A stretch of DNA of 64,000 nucleotides from the NCBI RefSeq assembly GCF_005222805.1, contig NZ_STGC01000002.1, positions 509,836 through 573,835 on the forward strand, given 5' to 3'. Position numbers and translations under genes: made by a program. Under the pieces are notes generated by a model. The model was not told where the DNA came from. It saw only the letters and a list, made by a program, of their open reading frames with translations, and did not search any database. The stretch's first letter is position 1. Every line of letters starts with the position of its first letter. This DNA is from Devosia sp. FKR38. Lineage in GTDB: Bacteria; Pseudomonadota; Alphaproteobacteria; Rhizobiales; Devosiaceae. This document shows positions 44,171 through 53,474 of this stretch, piece after piece.

Positions 44171-45322
44171 ATGGCGGATAGACGTCTTGGCCTGATCATG
44201 CACGGGGTCACCGGCCGCATGGGCTATAACCAGCATCTGGTGCGGTCGATCCTGGCGATCCGCGATCAGGGTGGCATTGCCCTCAGCAATGGCGACCGGC
44301 TGGTGGTGGACCCCATCATCGTGGGTCGCGACGCCGACAAGATCGAGCGCCTGGCCAAAAAGCACGACATCAAGCGCTGGAGCAGCGATCTCGATGCCGC
44401 GCTGGCCAATCCCGAAGACAGTGTGTTCTTTGACGCCGGCACGACGCTGATGCGCGCATCGCTGATCGAGAAGGCGCTGGCCGCCGGCAAGCATGTCTAT
44501 TGCGAAAAGCCGACCAGCGATTCCCTCGAGGTCGCCGTCAACCTGGCCAAGACCGCCCGCGCCTCGGGCCTCAAGCATGGCGTGGTGCAGGACAAGCTGT
44601 TTCTGCCCGGCCTGATGAAGCTCAAGATGCTGCGCGACTCCGGCTTTTTCGGCGAGATCCTGTCGGTGCGCGGCGAGTTCGGCTATTGGGTGTTCGAGGG
44701 CGACTGGCAGCCGGCGCAGCGCCCGAGCTGGAACTATCGCAAGGCCGATGGCGGCGGCATTATCCTGGATATGCTGTGCCACTGGCGCTACGTGCTCGAT
44801 AATCTCTTCGGTGAGGTCAAGGCCGTCTCCTGCCTGGGCGCCACCCATATTCCGAGCCGCGTCGACGAAAAGGGCAATCGCTATACAGCCGATACCGATG
44901 ACGCCGCCTACGCCACCTTCGAGCTCGAGGGCGGCGTGATCGCCCAGATCAATTCGAGCTGGACCACCCGCGTGCGCCGCGATGATCTGGTCACCTTCCA
45001 TGTCGATGGCACGCATGGCTCGGCCGTTGCCGGGCTGCACAAATGCTGGACGCAGCATCGCGTCAATACGCCCAAGCCGGTGTGGAACCCCGACCAGCCG
45101 CAGACCATGAACTTCTTTGCAGATTGGGAAGAAGTGCCGGACAATTGGCCGGCGCAGAATGGCTTTAAGGCGCAGTGGGAAATGTTCCTGCGCCATGTGG
45201 CTGAGGATGCGCCGTGGGAATATGGCCTGGAAGCCGGCGCAAAGGGTGTGCAGCTGGCCGAGCTGGGCCTTCAGAGCTGGGCCGAGCGCCGCTGGCTCGA
45301 CGTGCCGAAACTGCAGTTCTGA
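44171..45322 (+). CDS. Gfo/Idh/MocA-family oxidoreductase (C)
   Basis: 383 residues. The N-terminus is unusual (LGLIMHGVTGRMGYNQHLVRS), with a GVTGRMG nucleotide loop reminiscent of DapB; then HVYCEKPTSDSLEVAV with the family Lys and GGGIILDMLCHWRYVLDNLF. It probably oxidises the imported glycoside or sugar. GGGAGG precedes the ATG. It leads the rightward operon with the DUF993 and TIM-barrel genes and lies behind operator O1. Confidence 0.9.
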   Translation: MADRRLGLIMHGVTGRMGYNQHLVRSILAIRDQGGIALSNGDRLVVDPIIVGRDADKIERLAKKHDIKRWSSDLDAALANPEDSVFFDAGTTLMRASLIEKALAAGKHVYCEKPTSDSLEVAVNLAKTARASGLKHGVVQDKLFLPGLMKLKMLRDSGFFGEILSVRGEFGYWVFEGDWQPAQRPSWNYRKADGGGIILDMLCHWRYVLDNLFGEVKAVSCLGATHIPSRVDEKGNRYTADTDDAAYATFELEGGVIAQINSSWTTRVRRDDLVTFHVDGTHGSAVAGLHKCWTQHRVNTPKPVWNPDQPQTMNFFADWEEVPDNWPAQNGFKAQWEMFLRHVAEDAPWEYGLEAGAKGVQLAELGLQSWAERRWLDVPKLQF

Positions 45323-45360
45323 CACACACAGTGCATGGCACAATCTAGCCCACCCACGGT

Positions 45361-45477
45361 GTCACCCCGGCCTTGAGCCGGGGCCCATCCTGAGATGGTT
45401 CCGCAGACCGCCAGATCGAACCACCTCGCGGCAGTGGCGAAATCTCGAGATGGATCCCGGCTCAGGGCCGGGATGAC
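45361..45477. repeat. Paired palindromic repeat (GTCATCCCGGCC family)
   Basis: GTCACCCCGGCCTTGAGCCG at 45361 is mirrored by CGGCTCAGGGCCGGGATGAC ending at 45477; the arms are about 36 bases each, extend to the shared GAGAT/ATCTC ends, and are separated by 45 bases. Such CCCGG-rich palindromes are scattered in many alphaproteobacterial genomes. Here it lies in the 189-base gap between oxidoreductase C and DUF993, where the transcript could fold into a strong hairpin. Confidence 0.8.
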
Positions 45478-45511
45478 ATCGCGTTTTGGTGAGACTTTGA
45501 GGAAGTCGAAC

Positions 45512-46681
45512 ATGACCACCATTCGCCTGCCCAATGCCGATCGCTCCATCACCCCCTATGGGTTGACCGGGACGCCCATTCCCTTCGTCCAGCACAAGGC
45601 GAGCGACTTCAATCGCATTGCCTATGCAGCGGCCCATGTGGTGGCCGATCCGCTGGCCAGCAATGATCCCTGGCTGACCCCGGCGATCGACTGGGACACG
45701 ACGCTGAAATTCCGTCATCGGTTGTGGGATCTGGGCCTGGGCGTTGCCGAGGCCATGGATACCGCCCAGCGCGGCATGGGCCTGGGCTGGGCCGAGGCGC
45801 AGGAGCTGATCCGCCGCGCCCAGGCTGAGGCCCGCACGCGCGACGATAGCCTGATCGCCTATGGTGCCGGCACCGATCACCTGATGCCCGGCCCCGATGT
45901 CACCATCGATGCGATCATCGCCGCCTATGAAGAACAGGTCGGCTTTGTCGAGGGCCAGGGCGGCCGCGTCATCCTGATGGCCAGCCGCGCGTTGGCGGCT
46001 GCGGCCAGGACGCCGGATGACTATGCCAAGGTCTATGGCCGCATTCTCAGCCAGGTCAAACAGCCGGTGATCATGCACTGGCTGGGCGAAATGTTCGATC
46101 CGGCCCTGGCCGGCTATTGGGGGAAAGCCGATCACGACGCGGCCATGGATGTGTGTCTGGACGTCATCGCCGCCCATGCCGACAAGGTCGACGGCATCAA
46201 GATTTCGCTGCTCTCGGCCGAAAAAGAGATCGCCATGCGCCGGCGCCTGCCGGCCTCGGTCAAGATGTATACAGGCGACGACTTCAACTACGCCGAGCTG
46301 ATCGCCGGCGATGCGCAGGGCTATAGCCATGCCCTGCTCGGCATTTTCGACGCCATTGCCCCGGCCGCCTCGGCGGGCCTGGCAGCCCTGGGCAAGGGCG
46401 ACACCCAGGCATTCCACGCCGTGCTCGAACCCACGGTGGCCCTCAGCCGGCATATCTTTGCCGCCCCGACCCGCTTCTACAAGACCGGCGTGGTGTTCCT
46501 GGCCTATCTCAATGGCTTGCAGGACCATTTCAGCATGATCGGCGGTCAGCAGTCGACACGCTCGATCCAGCATCTGGCCGAGCTGTTCCGCCTTGCCGAC
46601 CAGGCCGGCGTGCTGGGCGATCCGGATCTGGCTGTCCAGCGCATGCAGGCGGTGCTTAGCGTCAATGGAGTGGCAGCATGA
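45512..46681 (+). CDS. DUF993 protein, dihydrodipicolinate synthase-like TIM barrel
   Basis: 389 residues, nearest DUF993, an uncharacterised branch near the DapA/class I aldolases. VDGIKISLLSAEKEIAMRRR contains a Lys placed like the Schiff-base Lys of that fold, followed by VKMYTGDDFNYAELIAGDAQGYSHALLGIF. It may cleave or rearrange an oxidised sugar produced by the Gfo/Idh/MocA enzymes. GAGGA precedes ATG 45512. Function of the family is not established. Confidence 0.85.
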   Translation: MTTIRLPNADRSITPYGLTGTPIPFVQHKASDFNRIAYAAAHVVADPLASNDPWLTPAIDWDTTLKFRHRLWDLGLGVAEAMDTAQRGMGLGWAEAQELIRRAQAEARTRDDSLIAYGAGTDHLMPGPDVTIDAIIAAYEEQVGFVEGQGGRVILMASRALAAAARTPDDYAKVYGRILSQVKQPVIMHWLGEMFDPALAGYWGKADHDAAMDVCLDVIAAHADKVDGIKISLLSAEKEIAMRRRLPASVKMYTGDDFNYAELIAGDAQGYSHALLGIFDAIAPAASAGLAALGKGDTQAFHAVLEPTVALSRHIFAAPTRFYKTGVVFLAYLNGLQDHFSMIGGQQSTRSIQHLAELFRLADQAGVLGDPDLAVQRMQAVLSVNGVAA

Positions 46682-46701
46682 TCCCGGAAGGTTCCAGTTG
46701 C

Positions 46702-46801
46702 GCCTCCCTCCCCCTTGAGGGGAGGGACCGAGGGAGGGGGTGGTGCGGTGATTCACAGATAGACCCCCACCCCCAATCCCCTCCCCTCAGGGGGGAGGGG
46801 A
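46702..46801. repeat. Palindromic dispersed repeat, core-only copy R3 (inverted)
   Basis: CCCTCCCCCTTGAGGGGAGG followed by GACCGAGGGAGGGGGT, the reverse complement of the right half of R1/R2, and ending CCCCTCCCCTCAGGGGGGAG. So it is R1/R2 in the other orientation, without their outer ends. It occupies the gap between the DUF993 gene and the TIM-barrel gene, inside an apparent operon. Confidence 0.85.
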
Positions 46802-46823
46802 GCCCCACACCGAGGGCCTACAC

Positions 46824-47648
46824 ATGACTGAACGCAAAATTTCGCTTAATCTCGCCACCACCCGCCAGGCCTGGGGCTTCAAGGAGGCGGTCGAGGGGTG
46901 CCTGCGCGCCGATATCACCGCCATTTCGCCCTGGCGCGACCAGATCGCGGCTATCGGGCTCAATGAGGCCGCACGCATCGTGCGGGACAACAAGCTGCAG
47001 GTCACCGGCGTGTGCCGGGGCGGCATGTTCCCGGCAGAGACGGCGGCAGGGCGGCAGGCGCAGATCGACGATAATCTGCGCGCCATCGACGAGGCCGCCG
47101 CGCTCAATGCCGATTGCCTGGTGCTGGTGGTCGGCGGCTTGCCGGGGTCATCGAAGGATTTGCCGGGCGCCCGGCAGATGGTCACCGATGGCATTGCGGC
47201 CATGCTGCCCCATGCCAAGGCCAGTGGCGTCAAAATCGCCATCGAGCCGCTGCACCCCATGTATGCGGCCGACCGGGCCTGCGTGAACACCATCGATCAG
47301 GCGCTCGATATCTGCGAAATGCTGGGCGAGACGGTGGGCGTGGCCATCGACGTCTATCATGTGTGGTGGGACCCCAGGCTGGCCCAAGCCATTGCCCGGG
47401 CCGGGCGGATGAACCGCATCTTTGCCCATCACATCTGCGACTGGCTGGTGCCCACCAAAGACATGCTGCTTGATCGCGGCATGATGGGCGATGGCGTCAT
47501 CGACCTGCCCGCCATCCGCAAGATGATCGAGGATGCCGGCTTTTTCGGCCCGCAGGAGGTTGAGATTTTCAGCCAGGACAATTGGTGGAAGCGCGACGGC
47601 GACGAGGTGCTCGCCGTGATCAAGCAGCGCGTCGCCACGGTCTGCTAG
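46824..47648 (+). CDS. Sugar phosphate isomerase/epimerase-like TIM barrel
   Basis: 274 residues of the AP-endonuclease-2-type TIM barrel. Likely metal ligands are the Glu in IAIEPLHPMY, Asp/His in AIDVYHVWWDP, His in FAHHICDW and Glu in VEIFSQDNWW. Relatives isomerise or epimerise free sugars, keto-sugars or act as lyases on 3-keto-glycosides with Gfo/Idh/MocA partners. Third gene of the rightward operon; followed by a bidirectional-looking terminator. Confidence 0.88.
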   Translation: MTERKISLNLATTRQAWGFKEAVEGCLRADITAISPWRDQIAAIGLNEAARIVRDNKLQVTGVCRGGMFPAETAAGRQAQIDDNLRAIDEAAALNADCLVLVVGGLPGSSKDLPGARQMVTDGIAAMLPHAKASGVKIAIEPLHPMYAADRACVNTIDQALDICEMLGETVGVAIDVYHVWWDPRLAQAIARAGRMNRIFAHHICDWLVPTKDMLLDRGMMGDGVIDLPAIRKMIEDAGFFGPQEVEIFSQDNWWKRDGDEVLAVIKQRVATVC

Positions 47649-47678
47649 ATACCTAACGCCCCACGCAGGAAAAGCAGG

Positions 47679-47707
47679 ACCCCCGGCCATGACCGGGGGT
47701 TCTGTTA
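47679..47707 (+). terminator. Terminator after the rightward sugar operon
   Basis: ACCCCCGG-CCATGA-CCGGGGGT, an 8-bp stem, followed by TTCTGTT. It also lies just past the convergent DUF2147-like gene and may serve both. Confidence 0.8.
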
Positions 47708-47730
47708 TGTCAGTCGGCTCAACGCGTCGA

Positions 47731-48120
47731 TCAGACGCGCTTGAACACCAGCGTCTGGCACAGGATCGCAGCACGGCAGCCCTGGATTTCCACCTGATCG
47801 GCGCTGACCTGGGTGATGGTGGCCTGGGCCACGCTGCCATTGAGCTCAACGGTGCCCTTCCACTGGTTGTCGGAGACCTGTTCGGCCTTCACCACCTGCT
47901 TTTGCACCAGAGCGAGGTTTTCCTTGGTGCGCGACTGGCCCTGGATATCGAGCAGCACGCCGCACAGATCGGTGCCCGAACCACAGGGCGAGAATTTGAA
48001 CGCCGTGCCATAGGAATCCTTGAACTGGCCGGTCGGCACGGTTTTGCTATCGGCATAGCCTGGCGCAATGCTGGCTGCGCACAGCAGGCCGACAACAAGG
48101 CTGGTCTTGAAGAAATGCAT
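47731..48120 (-). CDS. DUF2147-like small secreted protein
   Basis: 129 residues with a signal peptide (FFKTSLVVGLLCAASIAPGYA). The mature part SYGTAFKFSPCGSGTDLCGVLLDIQG has the paired Cys seen in DUF2147-like periplasmic proteins, and a second pair (GCRAAILCQ) near the end; two disulfides are plausible. Function unknown. GGAG precedes ATG 48120. Confidence 0.7.
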   Translation of the reverse strand: MHFFKTSLVVGLLCAASIAPGYADSKTVPTGQFKDSYGTAFKFSPCGSGTDLCGVLLDIQGQSRTKENLALVQKQVVKAEQVSDNQWKGTVELNGSVAQATITQVSADQVEIQGCRAAILCQTLVFKRV

Positions 48121-48227
48121 GTTCGGTCTCCACGGTCGACAGCGCCGCCCCACGCGTCGCAGTTCACTGTTGAAGGTTTAAACGTCCCGACTCGAAAAAA
48201 GGATCAGAGGACGCGACGGGCCCCCTG

Positions 48228-49424
48228 TTAGCGACGAAATGTGGCAGCAATTTCGATGTGGGTGGATTGAGTGAACTGATCGACCGCGATCAGGTCGCTC
48301 ATCGTGTAGCCCGCGCCCACCAGAATGGCGGCATCGCGGGCAAAGGTGCGGGGGTCGCAGGCCACCATCACCACGGTCTTGACCTTGGACTTGCCCAGTT
48401 CGCGCACCTGGGCCTCGGCGCCGGCGCGCGGCGGATCGAGCACCACTGCGTCAAAGGGCAGCTCGAACTGGGTCAGGGGGTCGCGGAACAGGTCGCGCGC
48501 CTTGGCGGTAACTTCGCGCAGGCCCTTGGTGAAGCGCCGCGCCTTGTCGAGGGCGGCAATGCCGGGCTTGTCGCTGTCAAAGGCGGCGACAGTGCGCTGT
48601 TCGGCCAGGCGCAGCGCAAAGGGGCCGACGCCGCAGAACAGATCCGCGACCGATTTGACCTTGGGACCCATGGCCGCCAGCACATAATCGGACAGCACCT
48701 GCTCGGCCTGTTCGGTCGCCTGCAGGAAGCTGCCGATGGGCATTTCCACCTGGGCGCGGCCCATGGCGATGATGGCGGGCTGGGCCTGCAGCACCATTTC
48801 GCCATTGAGCGCCAGCCGCGCCAGCTTGAAGCGGCCGACCAGCGGCGCCACGCGCTCAGGCCGGGCCTGTTTCTTTTCGGTGCGGATGGCAACGTCGAGC
48901 CCGGTGAGCGAGGCAACAAAACTCACATCGGCCTCGCCAACCGCCTGCATCACCGCGCGGGCAATGTCGGGCGCCTTGGCCAGGCCCGGCGCCAAGATCG
49001 GACAGGCGTCGAGGTCATGCACCTGGTGGCTGCGCAGCCGCATATAGCCGGCGCCTTCCTTGCGGGCATGCAGGGTCGCCCGGCGGCGGCCGCCGCCCGA
49101 GCCATCAATGAAGCGGCTGACCTTGACGTCGATGCCGGCGAACTGCAGCGGCGTTTCCACCAAAGCGGTCTTGAAGGCCTCGTAGCTCTCGCGATCCATA
49201 TGCTGCAACTGGCAGCCGCCGCAGGCGCCGAAATGCGCACAGAAGGGTTCAACACGATTGGGCGCCGGGATGATGACGCCCAAAAGCGTGCCGCGTTCGC
49301 CCTCTGCCGTGATCTCCACCCGTTCGCCGGGCAGCACGAGCGGCACGAAGACCTTGCGGCCATCGACGTCGGCAATGCCTTCGCCCTTGTGGCCGAGGCT
49401 GGAGATGGTGGTGGTGATGGTCAT
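48228..49424 (-). CDS. TrmA/RlmD-family 23S rRNA/tRNA m5U methyltransferase
   Basis: 398 residues: N-terminal TRAM-like domain (ISSLGHKGEGIADVDGRKVFVPLVLPGE), Fe-S ligands CAHFGACGGCQLQH, SAM motif VADLFCGVGPFALRLA, and the catalytic VACDPRTFARD after LDPPRAG. Methylates C5 of a uridine in RNA; the exact site cannot be deduced. ATG 49424 is the start consistent with the TRAM domain. Confidence 0.9.
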   Translation of the reverse strand: MTITTTISSLGHKGEGIADVDGRKVFVPLVLPGERVEITAEGERGTLLGVIIPAPNRVEPFCAHFGACGGCQLQHMDRESYEAFKTALVETPLQFAGIDVKVSRFIDGSGGGRRRATLHARKEGAGYMRLRSHQVHDLDACPILAPGLAKAPDIARAVMQAVGEADVSFVASLTGLDVAIRTEKKQARPERVAPLVGRFKLARLALNGEMVLQAQPAIIAMGRAQVEMPIGSFLQATEQAEQVLSDYVLAAMGPKVKSVADLFCGVGPFALRLAEQRTVAAFDSDKPGIAALDKARRFTKGLREVTAKARDLFRDPLTQFELPFDAVVLDPPRAGAEAQVRELGKSKVKTVVMVACDPRTFARDAAILVGAGYTMSDLIAVDQFTQSTHIEIAATFRR

Positions 49425-49527
49425 GACGATCCGGGGCTTGCTGAGGCGGTTCAGTAGCCGCCATAGCCAGGCATCGCAAGGCCCGATGCCAGAGGGACAG
49501 CCATGACAAGGCGCGTCCCTCCGCCTG

Positions 49528-52443
49528 TTACAGTGGCCGGCTGGCCCATTCGAGCAGGCTCGCCAGCCCGACAAAGGGCACGCCGGCGTGTTCGCTCAAG
49601 CCCGAAGCACAGGTGCTCACCGTCGAAACGCCTAACGTACAGTCTGCCGGTATGTTGGTCTTGGCGAACCGCGTGGCATGGGCATTGAGCTCGGGCACGA
49701 ACAGGCCCTTGTCGCCGGCATAGCCGCAGCAGGTCACGGCACTCAGCACCGCGATCTCCCTTGCACAGGCGCGGGCAATGGCCTCGGTCATGGGCTGTTC
49801 GCTGAGGCGCTGTGCCGAGCAATTGTGATGCACCGCCACCACCGGCAATTGCCGGGTGATGGTCAGACGCGGCAGCACTTGGGCGAGCAGGAACTGTGCC
49901 GAATCCTGTACCGGCGCATCGCCGGGGAAATCGCGCAGATGTTTGGCGCAGGTCGAGGCATCGGTGACCACGCTCAGCCGCCCGGCGTCGGACAGGGCCG
50001 AGAGATTGCGCTTGAGCGCCCCGCCGACCTCGGCTGCCTGTTCGGGAAAGCCCTTGGACTGGAACGGCTGGCCGCAGCACTGGCCATTGAGGTTGTCTGG
50101 CACGATGACATCAAAGCCGGCCCGCTCGAGCAGCGCCAGCATGGCGTCGGGCACCGCGAGCAGGTCATGCGCGGACTTGGGCGCACCAAACATGCGCGTG
50201 GCGCAGCTGGGGAAATAGACCACCGATGGCCGCCCGGATTGGGCGATGGGCACGGGAAAGCCCGTGGCGCGCGCATCCTGGCGCGTACTCCTGGCCTTTG
50301 GCGCGCCCGGACCATGGCGCAGCGCGCGCGACACGCGGGGCACGCGCTTGCCAGTAACGCGGCGCGCCGTCTCGGTGATGGCTTCCACCGCCGATGCGGG
50401 GATTATGGTTCTGGCCGCATCGGCCAGCGCCACGCCGGCGCGCATCATGGATTCTACCGCGCCACGATGGTCGGCGACAAAGCCGGCGACAGATCGCGCT
50501 GTGCTGCCGCGCCGCTCGGCGCGCTGGCTCAGAATCATGGTGCCGGTCTCGATGCCCACCGGGCAGCGCAGCGAACAGAGATTGCAGGCGGCGCAGGTAT
50601 CGAGCCCGGGATACTGGAAATCGGCATCGAGCCGCTCGAGCCGGGCATTGTCCTCGCCCGTCTCGCGCAGCCGCGCCCGCTCGCGGGTCACCGCAATACG
50701 TTGGCGCGGCGACAGCGTCATATGCTGGCTGGGACAGGCCGGCTCGCAGAAGCCGCATTCGATGCAGAGGTCCACCAGGTCATCGGCCAGCGGCATGACC
50801 TTGAGGTGCTTGATGTGGATCTTGTCGTCGGCGTTGAGCAGCACGCCGGGGTTGAGCAGGTTTTCGGGGTCAAACAGCGCCTTGATCTGGCGCATCAGCC
50901 CATAGGCCTTGCTGCCCCATTCGGCCTCGACAAACGCGGCAATGGCGCGGCCGGTACCATGCTCGGCCTTGAGCGAGCCGCCATACTGGATCGAGACCAA
51001 ATCGCTCAGCGCCCTGGAGAAGGCATCGAATTTTTCCGCCGCATCAGGCTGGGAGAAGTCGTCGCTCATCTGGAAATGCAGATTGCCGGCCAAAGCATGG
51101 CCGAAAATAATGGCGTCCTCATAGCCATGCGCATCGAGCAGCGCGCGCATATCGATGACGAATTCGGCCAGCCGCTCGATGGGCGCGGCCACATCCTCGG
51201 TCAGCATGGAGGTGCCCTTGGGCCGCGCCGCGCCGCCGGAGGCGAAAAAGCCCTTGCGGATGTCCCAGAGCGCATGGCTGCGGTCGGGGTCGGTGGAAAA
51301 ATCAATATGGGTGGCGCCATGGCGGGCCAGCAGCGCCTCGGCCTTGGCGGTTTCGGCCGCCAGTGTGGCTGCGTCGGGCGCGGTGACATCGATCAGCACG
51401 GCTGGCGAATTATCGGTGAGCCAGGGGCGCAGCGGTGCCATGGGCGGCAGATGTTCCACCGTGGCCAGAGCCCGGCGCTCGATATATTCGGCCGCAGTGA
51501 CGCCGGTCGTAACCTGCACGCCGCCATTGGCCATTTCGATAATGGCGCGGCCGGCCGATTGCGGATCGGGAAAGGGCACCAGCGCGGTAGCGCGGAAGGG
51601 GTGCTCGGGCACGGTGTTGTAGGTCACCTCGGAGACAAAGCCGAGCGTGCCTTCCGAGCCCACCATGAGGTGGATCAGGATATCGAGCGGGTCGTGGTAA
51701 TCGACCAGCGCATTGAGCGAATAGCCAACCGTGTTCTTGATTCTGTACTTCTTGCGGATCAGCGCCACCAGTTCGGCATCGGCCATCACATGGTGGTGCA
51801 GATCATGCAGCGCAGCCAGCATGGGCGCGTGGCTCTGGCGGAAGGCAGCGCAGCTCTTGGCATCGCCGGAATCGAGCATGGTGCCGTCGGCCAGCACAAT
51901 GCGTAGCCGCGCCATGGTGTGATAGGTGTTCTGCGCCACGCCGCAGCACATGCCGGACGAATTATTGTTGACCACGCCACCGATCTTGCAGGTCGCCTGG
52001 CTGGCCGGATCGGGACCGATCTTGCGGTTGAACGGCTTGAGCGCGCTATTGGCCTGGGCAACGATGATGGCCGGCCCCAGGGTGATCTGGTCGGCGCCAG
52101 GATGGATTTCGAGCTTGCGCCAGCCATCGCCGAGCACGGCCAGCACGCCGTCGGTTACGGCCTGACCGGACAGCGAGGTGCCAGCGGCGCGGAAGGTGAT
52201 GGGCAGGTTTTCGGCCCGCGCCGCCGTCAACACGGCGCGCACCTCATCCTCGGAGTTGATGAACACCACCGCCGCCGGAATCAGCCGATAGGAGCTGGCG
52301 TCGCCGCTCCATGCATAGGTCATCAGCGGGTCGGTATACATGGCGCCCCGCACCATGCCGGCGAGGCGGGTGACCAGGCGCTGGCCTGCGGCCTGTCGTT
52401 CGGGCGTGACGGTGTGGCGGGGGGCGGAGGAAGCGTGCTGCAT
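49528..52443 (-). CDS. FAD-binding and Fe-S dehydrogenase (YdiJ/D-lactate dehydrogenase type)
   Basis: 971 residues. An N-terminal PCMH FAD domain (FRAAGTSLSGQAVTDGVL, KIGGVVNNNSSGMCCG), FAD-oxidase C domain (GGSLKAEHGTGRAIAAFVE), a ferredoxin segment with two clusters (CIECGFCEPACP and CAACNLCSLRCP) and a C-terminal CCG domain (GQCCGQPF, TCCGYAGDKG). Members oxidise D-lactate or D-2-hydroxyglutarate and pass electrons to the respiratory chain; which one here is open. It is monocistronic. Confidence 0.9.
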   Translation of the reverse strand: MQHASSAPRHTVTPERQAAGQRLVTRLAGMVRGAMYTDPLMTYAWSGDASSYRLIPAAVVFINSEDEVRAVLTAARAENLPITFRAAGTSLSGQAVTDGVLAVLGDGWRKLEIHPGADQITLGPAIIVAQANSALKPFNRKIGPDPASQATCKIGGVVNNNSSGMCCGVAQNTYHTMARLRIVLADGTMLDSGDAKSCAAFRQSHAPMLAALHDLHHHVMADAELVALIRKKYRIKNTVGYSLNALVDYHDPLDILIHLMVGSEGTLGFVSEVTYNTVPEHPFRATALVPFPDPQSAGRAIIEMANGGVQVTTGVTAAEYIERRALATVEHLPPMAPLRPWLTDNSPAVLIDVTAPDAATLAAETAKAEALLARHGATHIDFSTDPDRSHALWDIRKGFFASGGAARPKGTSMLTEDVAAPIERLAEFVIDMRALLDAHGYEDAIIFGHALAGNLHFQMSDDFSQPDAAEKFDAFSRALSDLVSIQYGGSLKAEHGTGRAIAAFVEAEWGSKAYGLMRQIKALFDPENLLNPGVLLNADDKIHIKHLKVMPLADDLVDLCIECGFCEPACPSQHMTLSPRQRIAVTRERARLRETGEDNARLERLDADFQYPGLDTCAACNLCSLRCPVGIETGTMILSQRAERRGSTARSVAGFVADHRGAVESMMRAGVALADAARTIIPASAVEAITETARRVTGKRVPRVSRALRHGPGAPKARSTRQDARATGFPVPIAQSGRPSVVYFPSCATRMFGAPKSAHDLLAVPDAMLALLERAGFDVIVPDNLNGQCCGQPFQSKGFPEQAAEVGGALKRNLSALSDAGRLSVVTDASTCAKHLRDFPGDAPVQDSAQFLLAQVLPRLTITRQLPVVAVHHNCSAQRLSEQPMTEAIARACAREIAVLSAVTCCGYAGDKGLFVPELNAHATRFAKTNIPADCTLGVSTVSTCASGLSEHAGVPFVGLASLLEWASRPL

Positions 52444-52559
52444 AGAGCAGCACTAACATGTTAGCGCTGGGCTGCGAAGGGATTCCATCGCGCCGCGACA
52501 GCAGATTTGCGACATGCGGCCCCCGTGGACGGGAACCGCAGAGTCATGTGGTCGACCGA

Positions 52560-53324
52560 CTAGATGTCGACGTCATCCTCGCCCAGGGCCTCGATCTCGG
52601 CGGCGGCGCGGCGCAGGATCTCGGCGGCCCGATGCTGCTGCTCCTCGCCGCTGCGCCGGGCCTTCTTGATGGCGGCCTTGAGCGTGCGGCGGGCGTCGTT
52701 GAGTTCGGGAACCACATCGGCCATGTCGCGGTCGGCCTCGGGCGCCGGGCGATGGCCGGGACCATGGTGTTGGCCTGGACCCTGACGATGGCCGGGACCG
52801 TGGCCGTATTCGGGCTCATGGTCATGCGCCGGCCCCTGCTCGCGATCAAAGGGCCATTCGGAGCGGGCGAAGTCGCGGAAGCGCTGCATCTGCTCGCCGG
52901 CCTTGGCCAGGAACGCCAAAGTTGATTCGATGGCCTCGCGATTGTCCGCCAGATGGGCCCGCCCGGCATCGGTGATGGCATAGAGCTTCTTGTTGCCATC
53001 GGCCTGGGCCGTGGCAAAGCCGGCTTCCTCGAGATAGGTCAGGGCAGGATAGACCACGCCTGGGCTGGGCGAATAGAATCCGGCCGATTTCTCCTCGATC
53101 ACCTTGATCAAATCATAGCCGTGCCGGGGCTGCTGCTCGATGAGATAGAGCGCCACCAGGCGCAAATCGCCCGAAGCCAGCATGCGGCCGATGCGGAAAT
53201 TGCCGCCGGCGCTGTTCCAGCGCTCGGGATTATCCATGCCACCGGCCAGACGCCCCCAGCCGCGACGGGCCATGGCTTCCATGCGGCGCCAATTGGGCTC
53301 GCCGTTCTTCCAATATGTGCTCAT
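52560..53324 (-). CDS. PadR-family regulator with His-rich linker
   Basis: 254 residues. The PadR winged helix is clear (LVALYLIEQQPRHGYDLIKVIEEKSAGFYSPSPGVVYPALTYLEEAGF). A long N-terminal arm precedes it, and a linker rich in His, Gly and Pro (HDHEPEYGHGPGHRQGPG onwards) joins it to a C-terminal helix (LKAAIKKARRSGEEQQHRAAEILRRAAAEIEAL). The linker could bind metal. AAGATATATCTT palindromes upstream are likely autoregulatory sites. Confidence 0.87.
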   Translation of the reverse strand: MSTYWKNGEPNWRRMEAMARRGWGRLAGGMDNPERWNSAGGNFRIGRMLASGDLRLVALYLIEQQPRHGYDLIKVIEEKSAGFYSPSPGVVYPALTYLEEAGFATAQADGNKKLYAITDAGRAHLADNREAIESTLAFLAKAGEQMQRFRDFARSEWPFDREQGPAHDHEPEYGHGPGHRQGPGQHHGPGHRPAPEADRDMADVVPELNDARRTLKAAIKKARRSGEEQQHRAAEILRRAAAEIEALGEDDVDI

Positions 53325-53335
53325 GATTGGTCTCC

Positions 53336-53400
53336 GATATATCTTTGACGCCCTTGCACCCTAGATTGGGCGGCGCGGCTTTGGGTTCAAGATATATCTT
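53336..53400. promoter_or_regulatory. Two ATATAT palindromes upstream of padR
   Basis: GATATATCTT at 53336-53345 and the perfect palindrome AAGATATATCTT at 53389-53400 are spaced 53 bases in the padR leader. PadR proteins often bind ATAT-centred palindromes in their own promoter. TTGAAC on the minus strand overlaps the distal site and could be a -35. Confidence 0.5.
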
Positions 53401-53418
53401 ACGGAAATAACACGCATG

Positions 53419-53448
53419 AAAAAGCCCGCGACGGTGGGCGTCGCGGGC
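53419..53448 (-). terminator. Terminator after the NDUFA9-like gene
   Basis: Read leftwards: GCCCGCGAC-N7-GTCGCGGGC followed by TTTTT. It ends the NDUFA9-like transcript 27 bases past its stop. Confidence 0.85.
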
Positions 53449-53474
53449 CGGAACCTTGCAGGCTTGCGCCGGGC

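Noticed and set aside
47679..47707. Hairpin after the sugar operon as a regulatory RNA
   Set aside because: Position between two convergent genes and the following T-rich tract fit a simple shared terminator.
49678..51906. 742-residue open frame antisense to the FAD/Fe-S dehydrogenase
   Set aside because: Low-complexity Gly/Ala/Arg/His shadow; the opposite frame carries all cofactor motifs.
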